The notes: generated by a model not told the origin, from the letters alone. A DNA stretch of 64,000 nt from Gemmataceae bacterium (GCA_022842245.1 JALHPZ010000010.1:124001-188000); one strand, 5' to 3'. Counted from the first letter of the stretch, positions 24,997-33,811 are shown. Made by a program: numbers and translations.

Positions 24997-26830
24997 TCCC
25001 CGGCTATTCCTGTGCGGCGGTGTATCCGCCAAGGCGGTGCCCAAAAGTATCTCCAAGGGCGCTCGCATCGCATCGATCCGCATCGGCGAGGGGGATCACC
25101 AGATCCACCTGCATACCAGCCGCTTGCGGCAACAACTCCAGACACGACTGACTCCGCTCCAGACCGATCTCCTGGAAATAGCGGCTTGCGTCTACACCGC
25201 CGACCAAATGGTGTCGCGCGGTGGAACCAAATCCTTCGATTACGGCGAGCGTTGGCGCCGCGACCAGCGGTTCGTGATCGCCGTTCGCTGCCCTGATGTC
25301 TGGAACCGGGACGAGGTCCAATGCGCCCTGCGGGAACTTCTGGAGTTCCTCGGGGATGACCAGTACGAATTCCGTTTCGTTCGTGCCGAACAACCGACAA
25401 ACCCGGATGGCTATCTCACCGATAGTCTCGAACCTTGCGATGAACCGGAGTTCGAGGACGTGCAATTGTTTTCCGGCGGCCTCGATTCGCTCGGCGGGGC
25501 ACTCGATGAGATTATTACCGGTCAGCGCAGGGTGGCTCTCGTCAGCCACCGTCCGGTCCGGAACACCGCAGCTCGCCAATTGGGGTTGGTCCGGGAAATC
25601 GGTCACCGCTTACCGCGTCGCGACTTGAAGCCGTTCCATGTGGCGATTGAGATCAACAAGGAAAAGTGCCTCTCGCGGGATTTCACACAACGGCCGCGGT
25701 CGTTTCTCTTCGCGACCATCGCGGCGATCGTGGCCCGTCAACTCGGCAAGAATCGGTTTCGCTTCTTCGAAAACGGAGTCACCAGCCTGAATCTGCCGGT
25801 CAGTGCCGAACTGATCGGTGCGCGGGCTTCGCGGACGACGCATCCTCAGACATTGAAGCGATTCGAAAAACTCTTCTCGCTTCTCTTCGACGAGCCGTTC
25901 CAAGTCCAGAACCCTTATCTCTGGACCACCAAAGCGGAAGTGATCGGCCGGATCCGGACCTCCGGGCATTCCGATCTGTGCTGTCTGACATCGAGTTGCG
26001 TCCATGTCCAGATGCAGACGAAGGAACACCCGCATTGCGGTCGCTGTTCGCAATGTGTGGACCGCCGCCTGAACGCACTCGCGGCCGGACTGTCGCCTGA
26101 ACACGATCCGGCCGATGGTTATGCCAGCGATGTAGTCCTCGGGGAGCGGACCGGCGCGGACCTGACCTATGTCGAGCGTTACACCGGATTCGCGATCGAA
26201 TGGGACGCGATCCGCAGCCCGAGGGAGTTGGCGGCCCGCTATCCCGAGGTGCATTCGATCCTGCCACACCTCGATGTGGCGCCCGAAATCGGCTTGCGAC
26301 AGATTCACGCGCTCCTGGGACGGCATGCCTTAGCAATCCGAACCGTTCTCGAAGGGCTCGTTCGTGACAGGATTTCAAGGCTTGTATTGCAATCCTACCC
26401 GGCTCATTCGCTGATGGGTGTGGTCCTGGGTCGAGCGATGTTGGCATCCCGGTCTGATGGCTCCGATACCGGGAACACGGCTTTACCCATTCGATCCGCT
26501 CGCTCGAATGATTTCCCCAGTGCCGATGGCGCCAACTGTCGAATCGTCTGGGGTGATCGAACGCCCTGCGATTTGAGAAATTCCATTGAATATCGTCTCG
26601 CCGAACGATTGCTTCGGTCGTTCGGTCAGTACGTCTCGATGAGGGTTCTCGCTGCAGATGTTTGGGACGATCGGCGGGTCGAACTCAATACCGTGCAACG
26701 CACGATCAGCAATCTGCGCCGTCGTTTTCGCGAACTCGGTTGGAGTGGAATCGAAATCGATGGGACGAGTCTAAGGGGCAGTTATCGAATTCTCGTTTCG
26801 CCTTCGGAGCCACCTGCAGCTGCTGGTTGA
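24989..26830 (+). CDS. QueC/QatC-like PP-loop ATPase with C-terminal winged helix
   Basis: The 613-residue protein starts at a GTG. The PP-loop motif SGGLDS lies at residues 162-167. Cys331/332, Cys337, Cys350, Cys353 and Cys356 match the zinc site of QueC-type 7-cyano-7-deazaguanine synthases. QueC itself is only about 220-240 residues, so this protein is much longer. The extra N-terminal 160 residues and the middle part resemble QatC of the Qat defence system. The last about 85 residues form a winged-helix domain of the OmpR type (AERLLRSFGQYVSMRVLAADVWDD... to GSYRILV), suggesting DNA binding. It should adenylate a carboxylate-bearing substrate with ATP. QatA and QatD are not in the window, so this would be a reduced or variant system. 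Confidence 0.75.
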   Translation: MPNPRLFLCGGVSAKAVPKSISKGARIASIRIGEGDHQIHLHTSRLRQQLQTRLTPLQTDLLEIAACVYTADQMVSRGGTKSFDYGERWRRDQRFVIAVRCPDVWNRDEVQCALRELLEFLGDDQYEFRFVRAEQPTNPDGYLTDSLEPCDEPEFEDVQLFSGGLDSLGGALDEIITGQRRVALVSHRPVRNTAARQLGLVREIGHRLPRRDLKPFHVAIEINKEKCLSRDFTQRPRSFLFATIAAIVARQLGKNRFRFFENGVTSLNLPVSAELIGARASRTTHPQTLKRFEKLFSLLFDEPFQVQNPYLWTTKAEVIGRIRTSGHSDLCCLTSSCVHVQMQTKEHPHCGRCSQCVDRRLNALAAGLSPEHDPADGYASDVVLGERTGADLTYVERYTGFAIEWDAIRSPRELAARYPEVHSILPHLDVAPEIGLRQIHALLGRHALAIRTVLEGLVRDRISRLVLQSYPAHSLMGVVLGRAMLASRSDGSDTGNTALPIRSARSNDFPSADGANCRIVWGDRTPCDLRNSIEYRLAERLLRSFGQYVSMRVLAADVWDDRRVELNTVQRTISNLRRRFRELGWSGIEIDGTSLRGSYRILVSPSEPPAAAG

Positions 26831-26977
26831 TGGCGGCACATTCACACTCGACTGCCAATTGCATTTCAGCGATCTTTCAGCGTTTTTTCAGCGATGTCTC
26901 CAGCGGTCCTGTGGAGCTTGTTCGCATACTGGGGATGCACAGGCCCAATTCGGGTCGGTGAGCCCTGAGGTGCCACC

Positions 26978-27343
26978 ATGGCAACACGACCGTATCGATC
27001 GTCCCCTGTTTCTCGTCCCATCACGCGGTCCCTCGGAAAACTCTCCGAGCCGCGGCTTCAACTCATCCGATTGTTCCAGTCCTTGAACTTCGGGAAAATC
27101 GAACGCCTGGTCGTTCGCGATGGCGAGCCCGTCCTGGATCCCGCCCCGCAGGTGACCCGCGAGGTCAAATTCGGCGGCGACAACGCCGCCCGCGACGAGC
27201 GGGACCTGCAGCAGTACCTCCTGAAGAGCCAGGTGATCGAACTGTTCGAAGAGTTCGATCGCCTCCAGAACGGAACCATCGCCGCGATCGAAGCGAAACA
27301 TGGCCTTCCGTTTCGAATGATCCTTCAGGAACCGGTGCGCTAG
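26978..27343 (+). CDS. Conserved mobile-element protein of unknown function
   Basis: The 121-residue protein has the segment LFQSLNFGKIERLVVRDGEPVLDPAP followed by REVKFGG and a C-terminal GTIAAIEAKHGLPFRM. I recognise this general pattern from planctomycete mobile elements, but no function is known to me. The ATG has GAGG upstream. It is followed by the sigma-like gene and the primase gene on the same strand. No membrane or signal segment is present. Confidence 0.65.
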   Translation: MATRPYRSSPVSRPITRSLGKLSEPRLQLIRLFQSLNFGKIERLVVRDGEPVLDPAPQVTREVKFGGDNAARDERDLQQYLLKSQVIELFEEFDRLQNGTIAAIEAKHGLPFRMILQEPVR

Positions 27344-27454
27344 CCGGATCGCATTCACGATCGCCAGCCGTGGAACGGAGGCGAGCGGGAGTCGCGACCG
27401 ATTCACCGGTTCCGAACACCTGCCACTCTGGACCACGGCCGGGAGGAGCCTCCT

Positions 27455-27949
27455 TTGGCCGCGTATTCCCTGGTCGATTCCGAATTCGCTCGCTCGCTGA
27501 TCCGCCGCCGGGCGCGGGTCGTCTGCCGACGACCTTCCGATCGCGACGATCTCGCACAGGACCTGTTCCTGCGCCTGATCCGCGCCCAGCGGCGATTCGA
27601 TGACCGACGCTCGTCGGCGGAACTGTTCCTGTTCGTCGTTGTGGAACGCGGCATTGTTCAGGCGGTTCGGGAATACAAGCGCCGCCACGAACGCATCCCG
27701 ATCGATCCTGCCGCCGTGCCGGAGGATATTTCAACGCCGCGCGACGATCCGATAGCGATCGACCTGGCCCTCGACGTGGCCGCGGTCCTCGCGCAACTTC
27801 CGGCGCCACTCCGCGCGGCGGCCGAGCAGTTGAAAATCCACACGAAATCCGCTTCGGCGCGCAACCTCCGGATTTCACGCAACACGCTGAACACGCGCGC
27901 CCGCGACCTGCGGAAGGCGTTCGAACGTTACCGAATTCGGCATTCCTGA
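27455..27949 (+). CDS. Sigma-70-family-like factor encoded on the element
   Basis: The 164-residue protein has a region-2-like segment (RRPSDRDDLAQDLFLRLIRAQRRFDDRRSSAELFLFVVVERGIVQAVREYKRR) and a region-4-like C-terminal helix-turn-helix (SASARNLRISRNTLNTRARDLRKAFERYR). That is the two-domain plan of small ECF-like sigma factors. The TTG start at 27455 is fixed by a strong GGGAGGAG about eight bases upstream. It is followed within a few bases by promoter-like motif copy B at 27951. A sigma factor directing transcription of element genes from this motif is an attractive inference but untested. Confidence 0.65.
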   Translation: MAAYSLVDSEFARSLIRRRARVVCRRPSDRDDLAQDLFLRLIRAQRRFDDRRSSAELFLFVVVERGIVQAVREYKRRHERIPIDPAAVPEDISTPRDDPIAIDLALDVAAVLAQLPAPLRAAAEQLKIHTKSASARNLRISRNTLNTRARDLRKAFERYRIRHS

Positions 27950-27950
27950 G

Positions 27951-27996
27951 ATTTTCCCCCACCACTTTTCGCCTGAACGGCGAAGTAGATCGGTAG
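27951..27996 (+). promoter_or_regulatory. Promoter-like motif, copy B (before primase)
   Basis: Same motif as at 19494-19539: ATTTTCCCCCACCACTT, exactly 10 bases, CGGCGAAGTAGAT, one base, GGTAG. It begins just after the sigma-like gene and lies about 107 bases before the primase start. Shorter similar blocks (GTGCTGGC and GAGGTCG) also follow both copies about 50-80 bases downstream. Confidence 0.5.
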
Positions 27997-28102
27997 GGGA
28001 CGTTTACGTCACGGTTTCAGTTACTTCCCGTCGATCACGTGCTGGCGCCACAGGCGAGGTCGTGATGACACTTCGGGTCTCCGGACTCGAAGACCGTCAA
28101 TC

Positions 28103-30817
28103 ATGAGGTGCCTCGTGGCCGAAGCCAGCCCGACCGAGTCGCAGAACGACCCAGTCCGAACCGCAATCCAGTTCCTGACGGCACTCTTCGAACCGACGGA
28201 CCGGATCCTGATCCGCCCGATCGAGACTTGGACTGAACGCGGCGGCAAGCGCAGCCAGGTCGGCTACAAGCAGACCCGGCACTGGCCGACCGACCCCGAG
28301 TACCTGGCCCCGCGGCTGCCGCACCTGTTCGAGGAGGCGGCGGCCCACCGCTTCAACCTCTTTTTCAGCGTCTGCCCCCGCTTCGCGGGCGGCGGGCAGT
28401 TCGACCTCGCCTGGCAGGTCCGGACTGTGCGCGTCCTCTGGGTGGATATCGATCACGTGACGGTCGAAGAAGCCCGGGCGCGCTTCGAGCGGGCCGGGCT
28501 GCCGGAACCGTCGATCCTGGTGAACTCCGGCAACGGCGTGCACGCCTACTGGTTGCTCGACGAGCCGTATTTGGTTGACGACGCGGGCGACCCGCCGCCG
28601 ATCCTGGTGGAGTGGGTCCCGGCGGCGGCCGGCAAGAACAAGCCCCGCCACTACTTTGTCGAGGACGGCGAGCGGGTCTACCTCGATTCCCGCAAGCACG
28701 CCAACCGGCTGAGTCCCAAGGCCGAGCGGTTCCAGGACATCCTCGCAGGCCTGGCCCGGGCCGTCGGCGGCGACTACACCCACGACCTCGCTCGCCTGTT
28801 GCGGATCGCCGGGACGCTCAACCGGAAGGACGAGCGGAACGGCGTGGCGCCAAAGGCGACGGAGTTGGTCGCCTGCCAGCCGACCCGCCGTTACCCGCTC
28901 GCGCGGTTCGAGTCGCTCGTGTCCTGTTCGCCGGCAGCGGAGCGGAGCCGGCAGGTGGCGCAGATGCCATTGCCGGCGGTCCGCAAATTGACCCCGACGA
29001 AGCTCGACAAGCTCGAGCAGCGGATCGCCGCGTGCTCCATCGCGCCGATCGGCAGCCGGTCGGAGGCCGACTTCGCGCTGTGTTGTCACGCGATCCGCAA
29101 CGGCGTCGACCGGGCGGAGCTCTGGAACCGCGTGCAGACGATTGGGAAGTTCGCAGAGGCGGGCGATCGCTACTTCGCGACGACGTGGGAAAAAGCCGAA
29201 TTCGAGGTGCGCGACGGCCTGTACGAACAGTTGCGGAAGGAGACACCGGCAGCGCCGCCGCCGTGTCCGCCCCGCGAGACGCCGTCGTCGGGTGGCAACG
29301 GGTCGTCGACGGGCGAACCGGCCAGTTCCGAAGGCGGCCCCAGTCCCGAGGAGGCGTCGGAGCGACCCACGATCGAGATCGAGCCGTCCATCACGCCGCT
29401 GGCCGAGTCGCTCGCGCAAATGACGACGCACCTCCTGCGATCCGGCGACTGCTACGCGCGCGCCGATCAACTCGTCCGCATCCGCAACGACGCCGTGCTC
29501 CCGATCCTCTCGAACGCTGAATTGGCCGGCCTGATCAGCGAGTTCGTCGAGCTTCGCTTCATCGACCGGAACGGCGGTGGCTTCAAACCCCTGCCGACGA
29601 GCTACGGGACGACCTGGCTGCACAATGCCCGCGAACTCGCCCGTCTCCCCGCAATCGCGCTCTACACGCGCAACCCGGTCTTCACCGAGGACTGGCGGCT
29701 GGCCGCCGGGGGCTACGACGCCGCGAGCGGCATCTACTGCGCCGGGCCAGCCATCGAGCCGTGGCCCGGCACGGCGCACCTCGACACTCTGCTCGCCGAC
29801 TTCTGTTTCCGTGCGCCCGCCGACCGGGCCAACTACGTGGGCATGTTGCTGACGGTCTTGCTGATGCCGCGGTTCATCGGCTCGAAGCCGGCGGTCCTAT
29901 TCAACGGCAACCAGCCGGGCCTCGGCAAGAGCATGCTGGCCCAGATTCTGGCGATCCTGCGGGACGGCCGGACAGTCAGCACGGCCAGCTACAACCCCAA
30001 CGACGAGGAATTCGAAAAGCGACTTGGCGCGATGGTTCGCGACGGGCTGACCACGCTGATCATCGACAACGCCAAGATCGGACGGGCCGGCGCCCGGATC
30101 GAGTCGGCCTGCCTCGAACGCTCGATCACGGATGCGCGCCTCTGCTTCCGGCTGCTGACGCGCTCGGAGCACATCCAGGCGGAGAACTCGCACATCTTCG
30201 CGATCACCGCCAACAGCGCTGAAGTGAGTCGGGACCTGCTGACCCGCTCGGTCGTCGTGAACCTGCACCACGACGGCGACCCGACCCGCCGGACCTTCAC
30301 TATCGAGGATCCCGAAGGGTACGCCCTCGAGCACCGCGAGGCGATTCTGGGCGAATTGATCGGGATTGTGCGGCGATGGATCGACGCGGGGCGGCCGATG
30401 GCCGCGCACCGGTCGCGGTTCAACAAGAAGGGCTGGGCCAACATCGTCGGTGGGATCCTCCGGCACGCAGGCGTCGATGCGTTCCTGGCCAACGCCGACG
30501 AGGCGGCGCGGGAGCACGACCCGGTTCGGCGAGACTTCACCGAGCTGATCGCGCTCTTGGCCGACCACCCGCAGGGGACGTGGACCGCTGCGGAACTGGC
30601 GAACTATGCCGTGGAGCAAGGGTTGTTCGCCGACGAGTTCCGGAACGCGACGCCCCGGGCACAAGCGATCCGGTTGGGGATCCTGGCAACCCGATTCGTC
30701 GACGAGCCATTCCCGGTTCGCCGGTGTCGGCTGGCGATCTTCCGGCGCGGAACGGACCGCAACGGGACGGTTTACCGCATCGAAGTGGCGTCCCCGGACG
30801 ATGGGATCCCAGACTGA
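28103..30817 (+). CDS. Primase-helicase of an integrative element
   Basis: The 904-residue protein combines a RepB/AEP-type primase and a P-loop ATPase. The N-terminal domain has the metal-binding Asp115-x-Asp117 in WVDIDH and the conserved NSGNGVHAYW. Helical segments and a Pro/Ser-rich linker (about residues 385-430) follow. The C-terminal ATPase has Walker A GNQPGLGKS with Lys609 and a helicase-like LIIDNAKIG. Proteins of this plan start replication of plasmids, phages and satellites. An iteron cluster about 270 bases downstream is the likely origin. ATG 28103 is taken as start; GTG 28115 with GAGG just upstream is a good alternative. Confidence 0.8.
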   Translation: MRCLVAEASPTESQNDPVRTAIQFLTALFEPTDRILIRPIETWTERGGKRSQVGYKQTRHWPTDPEYLAPRLPHLFEEAAAHRFNLFFSVCPRFAGGGQFDLAWQVRTVRVLWVDIDHVTVEEARARFERAGLPEPSILVNSGNGVHAYWLLDEPYLVDDAGDPPPILVEWVPAAAGKNKPRHYFVEDGERVYLDSRKHANRLSPKAERFQDILAGLARAVGGDYTHDLARLLRIAGTLNRKDERNGVAPKATELVACQPTRRYPLARFESLVSCSPAAERSRQVAQMPLPAVRKLTPTKLDKLEQRIAACSIAPIGSRSEADFALCCHAIRNGVDRAELWNRVQTIGKFAEAGDRYFATTWEKAEFEVRDGLYEQLRKETPAAPPPCPPRETPSSGGNGSSTGEPASSEGGPSPEEASERPTIEIEPSITPLAESLAQMTTHLLRSGDCYARADQLVRIRNDAVLPILSNAELAGLISEFVELRFIDRNGGGFKPLPTSYGTTWLHNARELARLPAIALYTRNPVFTEDWRLAAGGYDAASGIYCAGPAIEPWPGTAHLDTLLADFCFRAPADRANYVGMLLTVLLMPRFIGSKPAVLFNGNQPGLGKSMLAQILAILRDGRTVSTASYNPNDEEFEKRLGAMVRDGLTTLIIDNAKIGRAGARIESACLERSITDARLCFRLLTRSEHIQAENSHIFAITANSAEVSRDLLTRSVVVNLHHDGDPTRRTFTIEDPEGYALEHREAILGELIGIVRRWIDAGRPMAAHRSRFNKKGWANIVGGILRHAGVDAFLANADEAAREHDPVRRDFTELIALLADHPQGTWTAAELANYAVEQGLFADEFRNATPRAQAIRLGILATRFVDEPFPVRRCRLAIFRRGTDRNGTVYRIEVASPDDGIPD

Positions 30818-31102
30818 AACTCGCACCTCGGACGATCCGGTTGCTACCGCGATTGAATCGGAACGCCGACATCGATCCGCTTCCGATCTGCGGCCGGTCG
30901 ATATCCAATCTGTTGCGTTGCCTCCCTTCCACAGTCCCGTTTCCGGAACGTAATTCCCACCAACGGCACACTGTCCTTCCTCCGAGAAGACGGTCCCGGT
31001 TCGCTCACGAACCGCAATTCGACGTTTGGACCAAGTCCTCGATCCCGCGTTCCGAATCGCGAACAGCGAATGAGGGGTGACACTGCGGATAGTGCGGATA
31101 GA

Positions 31103-31133
31103 TGCGGTAAGTTGGTATTTCCAACTATCCGCA
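31103..31133. repeat. Imperfect hairpin built from an iteron pair
   Basis: TGCGG-TAA-GTTGG and CCAAC-TAT-CCGCA surround the loop TATTT. The outer parts are a degenerate and a perfect iteron. Confidence 0.6.
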
Positions 31134-31327
31134 CCTTAAACCTTTGCAAGATTTGGCTTTGTATCGCCGTGCGGATAGTGCGGATAGTTGGAAGCGTATC
31201 ATATATGCATGCGTATGCGCGATGCACGTATGTGTGTGTCGTTTCTCACGCGCATGCGTATGTTACCCGAAATCATCCCGCACTATCCGCACCCGTCCCT
31301 AAACGGTTCCAAATCATAGACTTAACG

Positions 31328-31358
31328 TGCGGGATGTTGGCGAAACCAACATCCCGCA
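31328..31358. repeat. Perfect 13-bp hairpin in the iteron region
   Basis: TGCGGGATGTTGG (31328-31340) and CCAACATCCCGCA (31346-31358) are exact inverted repeats around the loop CGAAA. They lie immediately before two iterons. Confidence 0.8.
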
Positions 31359-31767
31359 ACTATCCGCACTATCCGCACTCACCCCTTCGCGATGGGGAAG
31401 CGGGAGTGTGCAATTTCTGACGAGGGCGAAGTCGCCGGTATGCGAGGGGTGCCGACCCCCACTTATTTCACGGTTCCTTCCTGGCGAAATCCTGTTCCGG
31501 CCGCACTCCGAATAGTCAAACGGTTAGACAGAGTTTGTTTTATCCCTTTCTCCACAACGACTTGCGTCGCAACTTCCGGACACGTCGGACGATCCGCGAT
31601 CACCGGCCTTGTCTTCACATGCCGAACTCCGAAAGATATTAGCAGCAGCCCGCGAGACGCACTTTCCCGTGCGTGCTCGCGCGGTCGGCAGAGAACGTTC
31701 CGGCAGCCTTCGGGTGTGGCCGGACGGAACTGAACAGCACCCTGTTCCTTCCGAGAGGTTCCTGCCC

Positions 31768-32994
31768 GTGGCTCCCGACCTATCCCCGATTCCGTTTGAC
31801 GTCCAGTTCCGATCCCTCCGTTCGATCACCCCCTACCCCGGCAACCCGCGCGACAACGATGCCGCTGTCGAGGCCGTGGCGAACTCCATCATCACGTTCG
31901 GCTGGCGCGTGCCGATCGTCGTGGACCGCGACGGCGTGATCGTCGCCGGCCACACTCGCTACAAGGCCGCGCTCAAGCTCGGCCTCGCCGAGGTGCCGGT
32001 GCATGTCGCTGCGGAACTGACGCTGGCCCAAGCTCGCGCCTACCGACTGGCCGACAACCATACCGCAACGCTCGCCACCTGGGACGATGCGAAACTCGTC
32101 GCCGAACTGCTCGCGCTCCAGGAGCAGGAGTTCGACCTCGGCCTCACCGGTTTCACCGCCGACGAGTTGAGCGAGTTGCTGGCCCCGGAGCCGACTGAAT
32201 TCGCCGGCGACCCGGACGACATGCCCGAGCCGCCGACGGAACCGATCACGCAGCCCGGCGACCTGTGGCTCCTCGGCCGGCACCGGCTGTTGTGCGGGGA
32301 TGCCACTAACCCCGAGCACATCGCTCGCCTCCTCGACAGCGCCACCGCCGACCTGCTACTGACCGACCCGCCGTACGGTGTCGCCTACGTCGGCAAGACG
32401 GCCGACGCCCTCACGATCGCCAACGACACGCTCACGGGTGCCGACTATCGTGCGTTCCTCGTCCGCGCTCTGGGCGCCGTGGCGCCCCACCTCGCCCCGG
32501 GGGCCGCCTTCTACCTATGGCACGCGGACTCGGAAGGATTCGCCGTCCGCGGCGCCTGCGCCGACGTCGGCCTCACGGTGCGCCAGTGCCTGGTCTGGGT
32601 GAAGTCGACGTTCGCCCTCGGCCGGCAGGACTACCACTGGAAGCACGAGCCGTGCCTGTACGGTTGGGCCGACGGCGCCGCCCACACTTGGCTCTCGGAC
32701 CGCACACAGACCACCGTGCTGGAGTTCGACAAGCCGGCGCGCAACGCCGAACATCCGACGATGAAGCCGGTCGAGCTGTTCGCCTACCTGATCGGCAACT
32801 CGTGCCCGCGCGGCGGCCTCGTGCTCGACCCGTTCGGCGGGTCCGGCACCACGCTCGTCGCCGCCGAGCAGACCGGCCGCACCGCATGCCTGCTCGAACT
32901 CGACCCGAAGTACGCCGACGTGATCATCCAGCGATTCGAGACGCTCACCGGCAAGAAGGCGGAACGGGTGCCCGCCGGGGAGGTGCGTGCGTGA
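31768..32994 (+). CDS. ParB-like nuclease domain fused to DNA methyltransferase
   Basis: The 408-residue protein has an N-terminal ParB/sulfiredoxin-like domain (LRSITPYPGNPRDNDAAVEAVANSI, then GHTRYKAALKLGL). An N6-adenine/N4-cytosine methyltransferase follows, with DPPY at residues 200-203 and AdoMet motif LDPFGGSGTT with Asp354. This fusion is common in phages and integrative elements, where it modifies element or host DNA. GTG 31768 preceded by GAGAGG starts the protein exactly at the conserved domain. The frame is open to 31609 but that extension is not conserved-looking. The following DUF1937 gene overlaps its stop by four bases (GTGA). Confidence 0.85.
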   Translation: MAPDLSPIPFDVQFRSLRSITPYPGNPRDNDAAVEAVANSIITFGWRVPIVVDRDGVIVAGHTRYKAALKLGLAEVPVHVAAELTLAQARAYRLADNHTATLATWDDAKLVAELLALQEQEFDLGLTGFTADELSELLAPEPTEFAGDPDDMPEPPTEPITQPGDLWLLGRHRLLCGDATNPEHIARLLDSATADLLLTDPPYGVAYVGKTADALTIANDTLTGADYRAFLVRALGAVAPHLAPGAAFYLWHADSEGFAVRGACADVGLTVRQCLVWVKSTFALGRQDYHWKHEPCLYGWADGAAHTWLSDRTQTTVLEFDKPARNAEHPTMKPVELFAYLIGNSCPRGGLVLDPFGGSGTTLVAAEQTGRTACLLELDPKYADVIIQRFETLTGKKAERVPAGEVRA

Positions 32995-33374
32995 TCTACC
33001 TCGCCTGTCCGTACAGCCACTCCGACCCGGCCGTTCGCAAGGCACGCTTCCACGCCGCGTGCCGGGCCGTGGCCGAACTCCTGCTCGCCGGGAAGGTCGT
33101 CTTTGCACCGGTCGTGTACGGCCACCCGCTTGTCGCGCACGGCGTGTCCGGGGACTGGAGCGTCTGGTCTCAGTTCGACCGCGCGATGATCGAGCGGAGC
33201 GACGAAGTGCGCGTGCTGGCCCTGCCCGGCTGGGACACGAGCGTCGGCATCCGCCAGGAAGTCCTCTTCGCGCGGTCGCTGGGAAAGCCAGTGAGGTTCG
33301 TGATACCCGCGAAGGCGATTTCGGCCGTGCCCACCGGTTCGCCGACGATGGCCCGCGTGGCGGCGATCGGCTGA
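32991..33374 (+). CDS. DUF1937 family protein (nucleoside deoxyribosyltransferase-like fold)
   Basis: The 127-residue protein begins IYLACPYSHSDPAVRKARF, the characteristic DUF1937 start. It has VFAPVVYGHPLV and the C-terminal LALPGWDTSVGIRQEVLFAR. The fold is related to nucleoside 2-deoxyribosyltransferases, so a role in nucleotide or base metabolism is plausible. The precise reaction is unknown. The GTG start overlaps the methyltransferase stop, so the two are coupled. A methyltransferase beside a nucleotide-modifying fold may mean DNA base modification, but this is an inference. Confidence 0.75.
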   Translation: MIYLACPYSHSDPAVRKARFHAACRAVAELLLAGKVVFAPVVYGHPLVAHGVSGDWSVWSQFDRAMIERSDEVRVLALPGWDTSVGIRQEVLFARSLGKPVRFVIPAKAISAVPTGSPTMARVAAIG

Positions 33375-33444
33375 AAGGGCGGTGTGGTCCGCTGACGAGA
33401 CGAAGCCCCGCGTGGGGCCTCGTGAGGGGAAGCGTGGCGTCGGA

Positions 33445-33735
33445 TCAGCGGGCCGGGGCGAGGTCGGCGAGCGGCAGCCAGACGAACCCGCCGTCGGCCA
33501 GCCGGAGTTCGGCCAGGAACGAGTCGTCCCAGGTCTCGGCGTCGAACCGACGGACCCGGCCGTCGAGGGAGCCGACCCGGCAGACGGCGATCTCGCCGAT
33601 CGTCACCGGCGTGCCGAGGCGTTCGCCGCAGGCGATGCACAAGGGAGTCCAGCCCTCGCCGGGGGTGGCATCGAGTCGCGCATCGCAGGCGCGGCAGCGG
33701 GCGGCGGTGGGGATCGCACAAGGAGATAACATCAT
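33445..33735 (-). CDS. Small zinc-ribbon protein
   Basis: The 96-residue protein has two Cys pairs, CRACDAR and CIACGER, spaced as in a zinc ribbon. A beta-rich C-terminus with VWLPLADLAPAR follows. The ATG at 33735 (with a second ATG following) has CGGAG upstream and is preferred over a longer frame to 33789. The function is unknown. It lies on the opposite strand to the neighbouring element genes, next to the HARE-HTH gene on the same strand. Confidence 0.55.
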   Translation of the reverse strand: MMLSPCAIPTAARCRACDARLDATPGEGWTPLCIACGERLGTPVTIGEIAVCRVGSLDGRVRRFDAETWDDSFLAELRLADGGFVWLPLADLAPAR

Positions 33736-33811
33736 GATCGTGCTCCGGGGTTCGGGTGCGGCCGGCGGTGCTTCGCGGCCACGACACATGAGCCATGCAA
33801 TCGGCGCCGCA

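Larger units (their letters stand above)
31084..31377. other. Iteron cluster, candidate replication origin
   Basis: The 9-mer TGCGGATAG occurs at 31084, 31093, 31170 and 31179. Its exact reverse complement CTATCCGCA occurs at 31125, 31283, 31360 and 31369, giving eight perfect copies in under 300 bases. Two pairs are directly abutting. The middle (31195-31265) is A+T-richer and holds an 11-bp direct repeat GCATGCGTATG at 31207 and 31252. Two hairpins are interspersed. This arrangement is typical of iteron-type origins. The rest of 30818-31767 shows no supported gene. Confidence 0.65.

Noticed and set aside
23438..26830. Complete Qat system
   Set aside because: No QatA-type ATPase or QatD (TatD-like nuclease) gene lies near the QatB/QatC-like pair.
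31084..31377. Possible CRISPR array
   Set aside because: The repeats are only 9 bases, occur in both orientations and have uneven spacing, with no cas genes nearby.
31070..31420. Open frame of about 116 codons across the iteron region
   Set aside because: Its codons simply read the repeats; no domain or start signal. The region is better explained as an origin.
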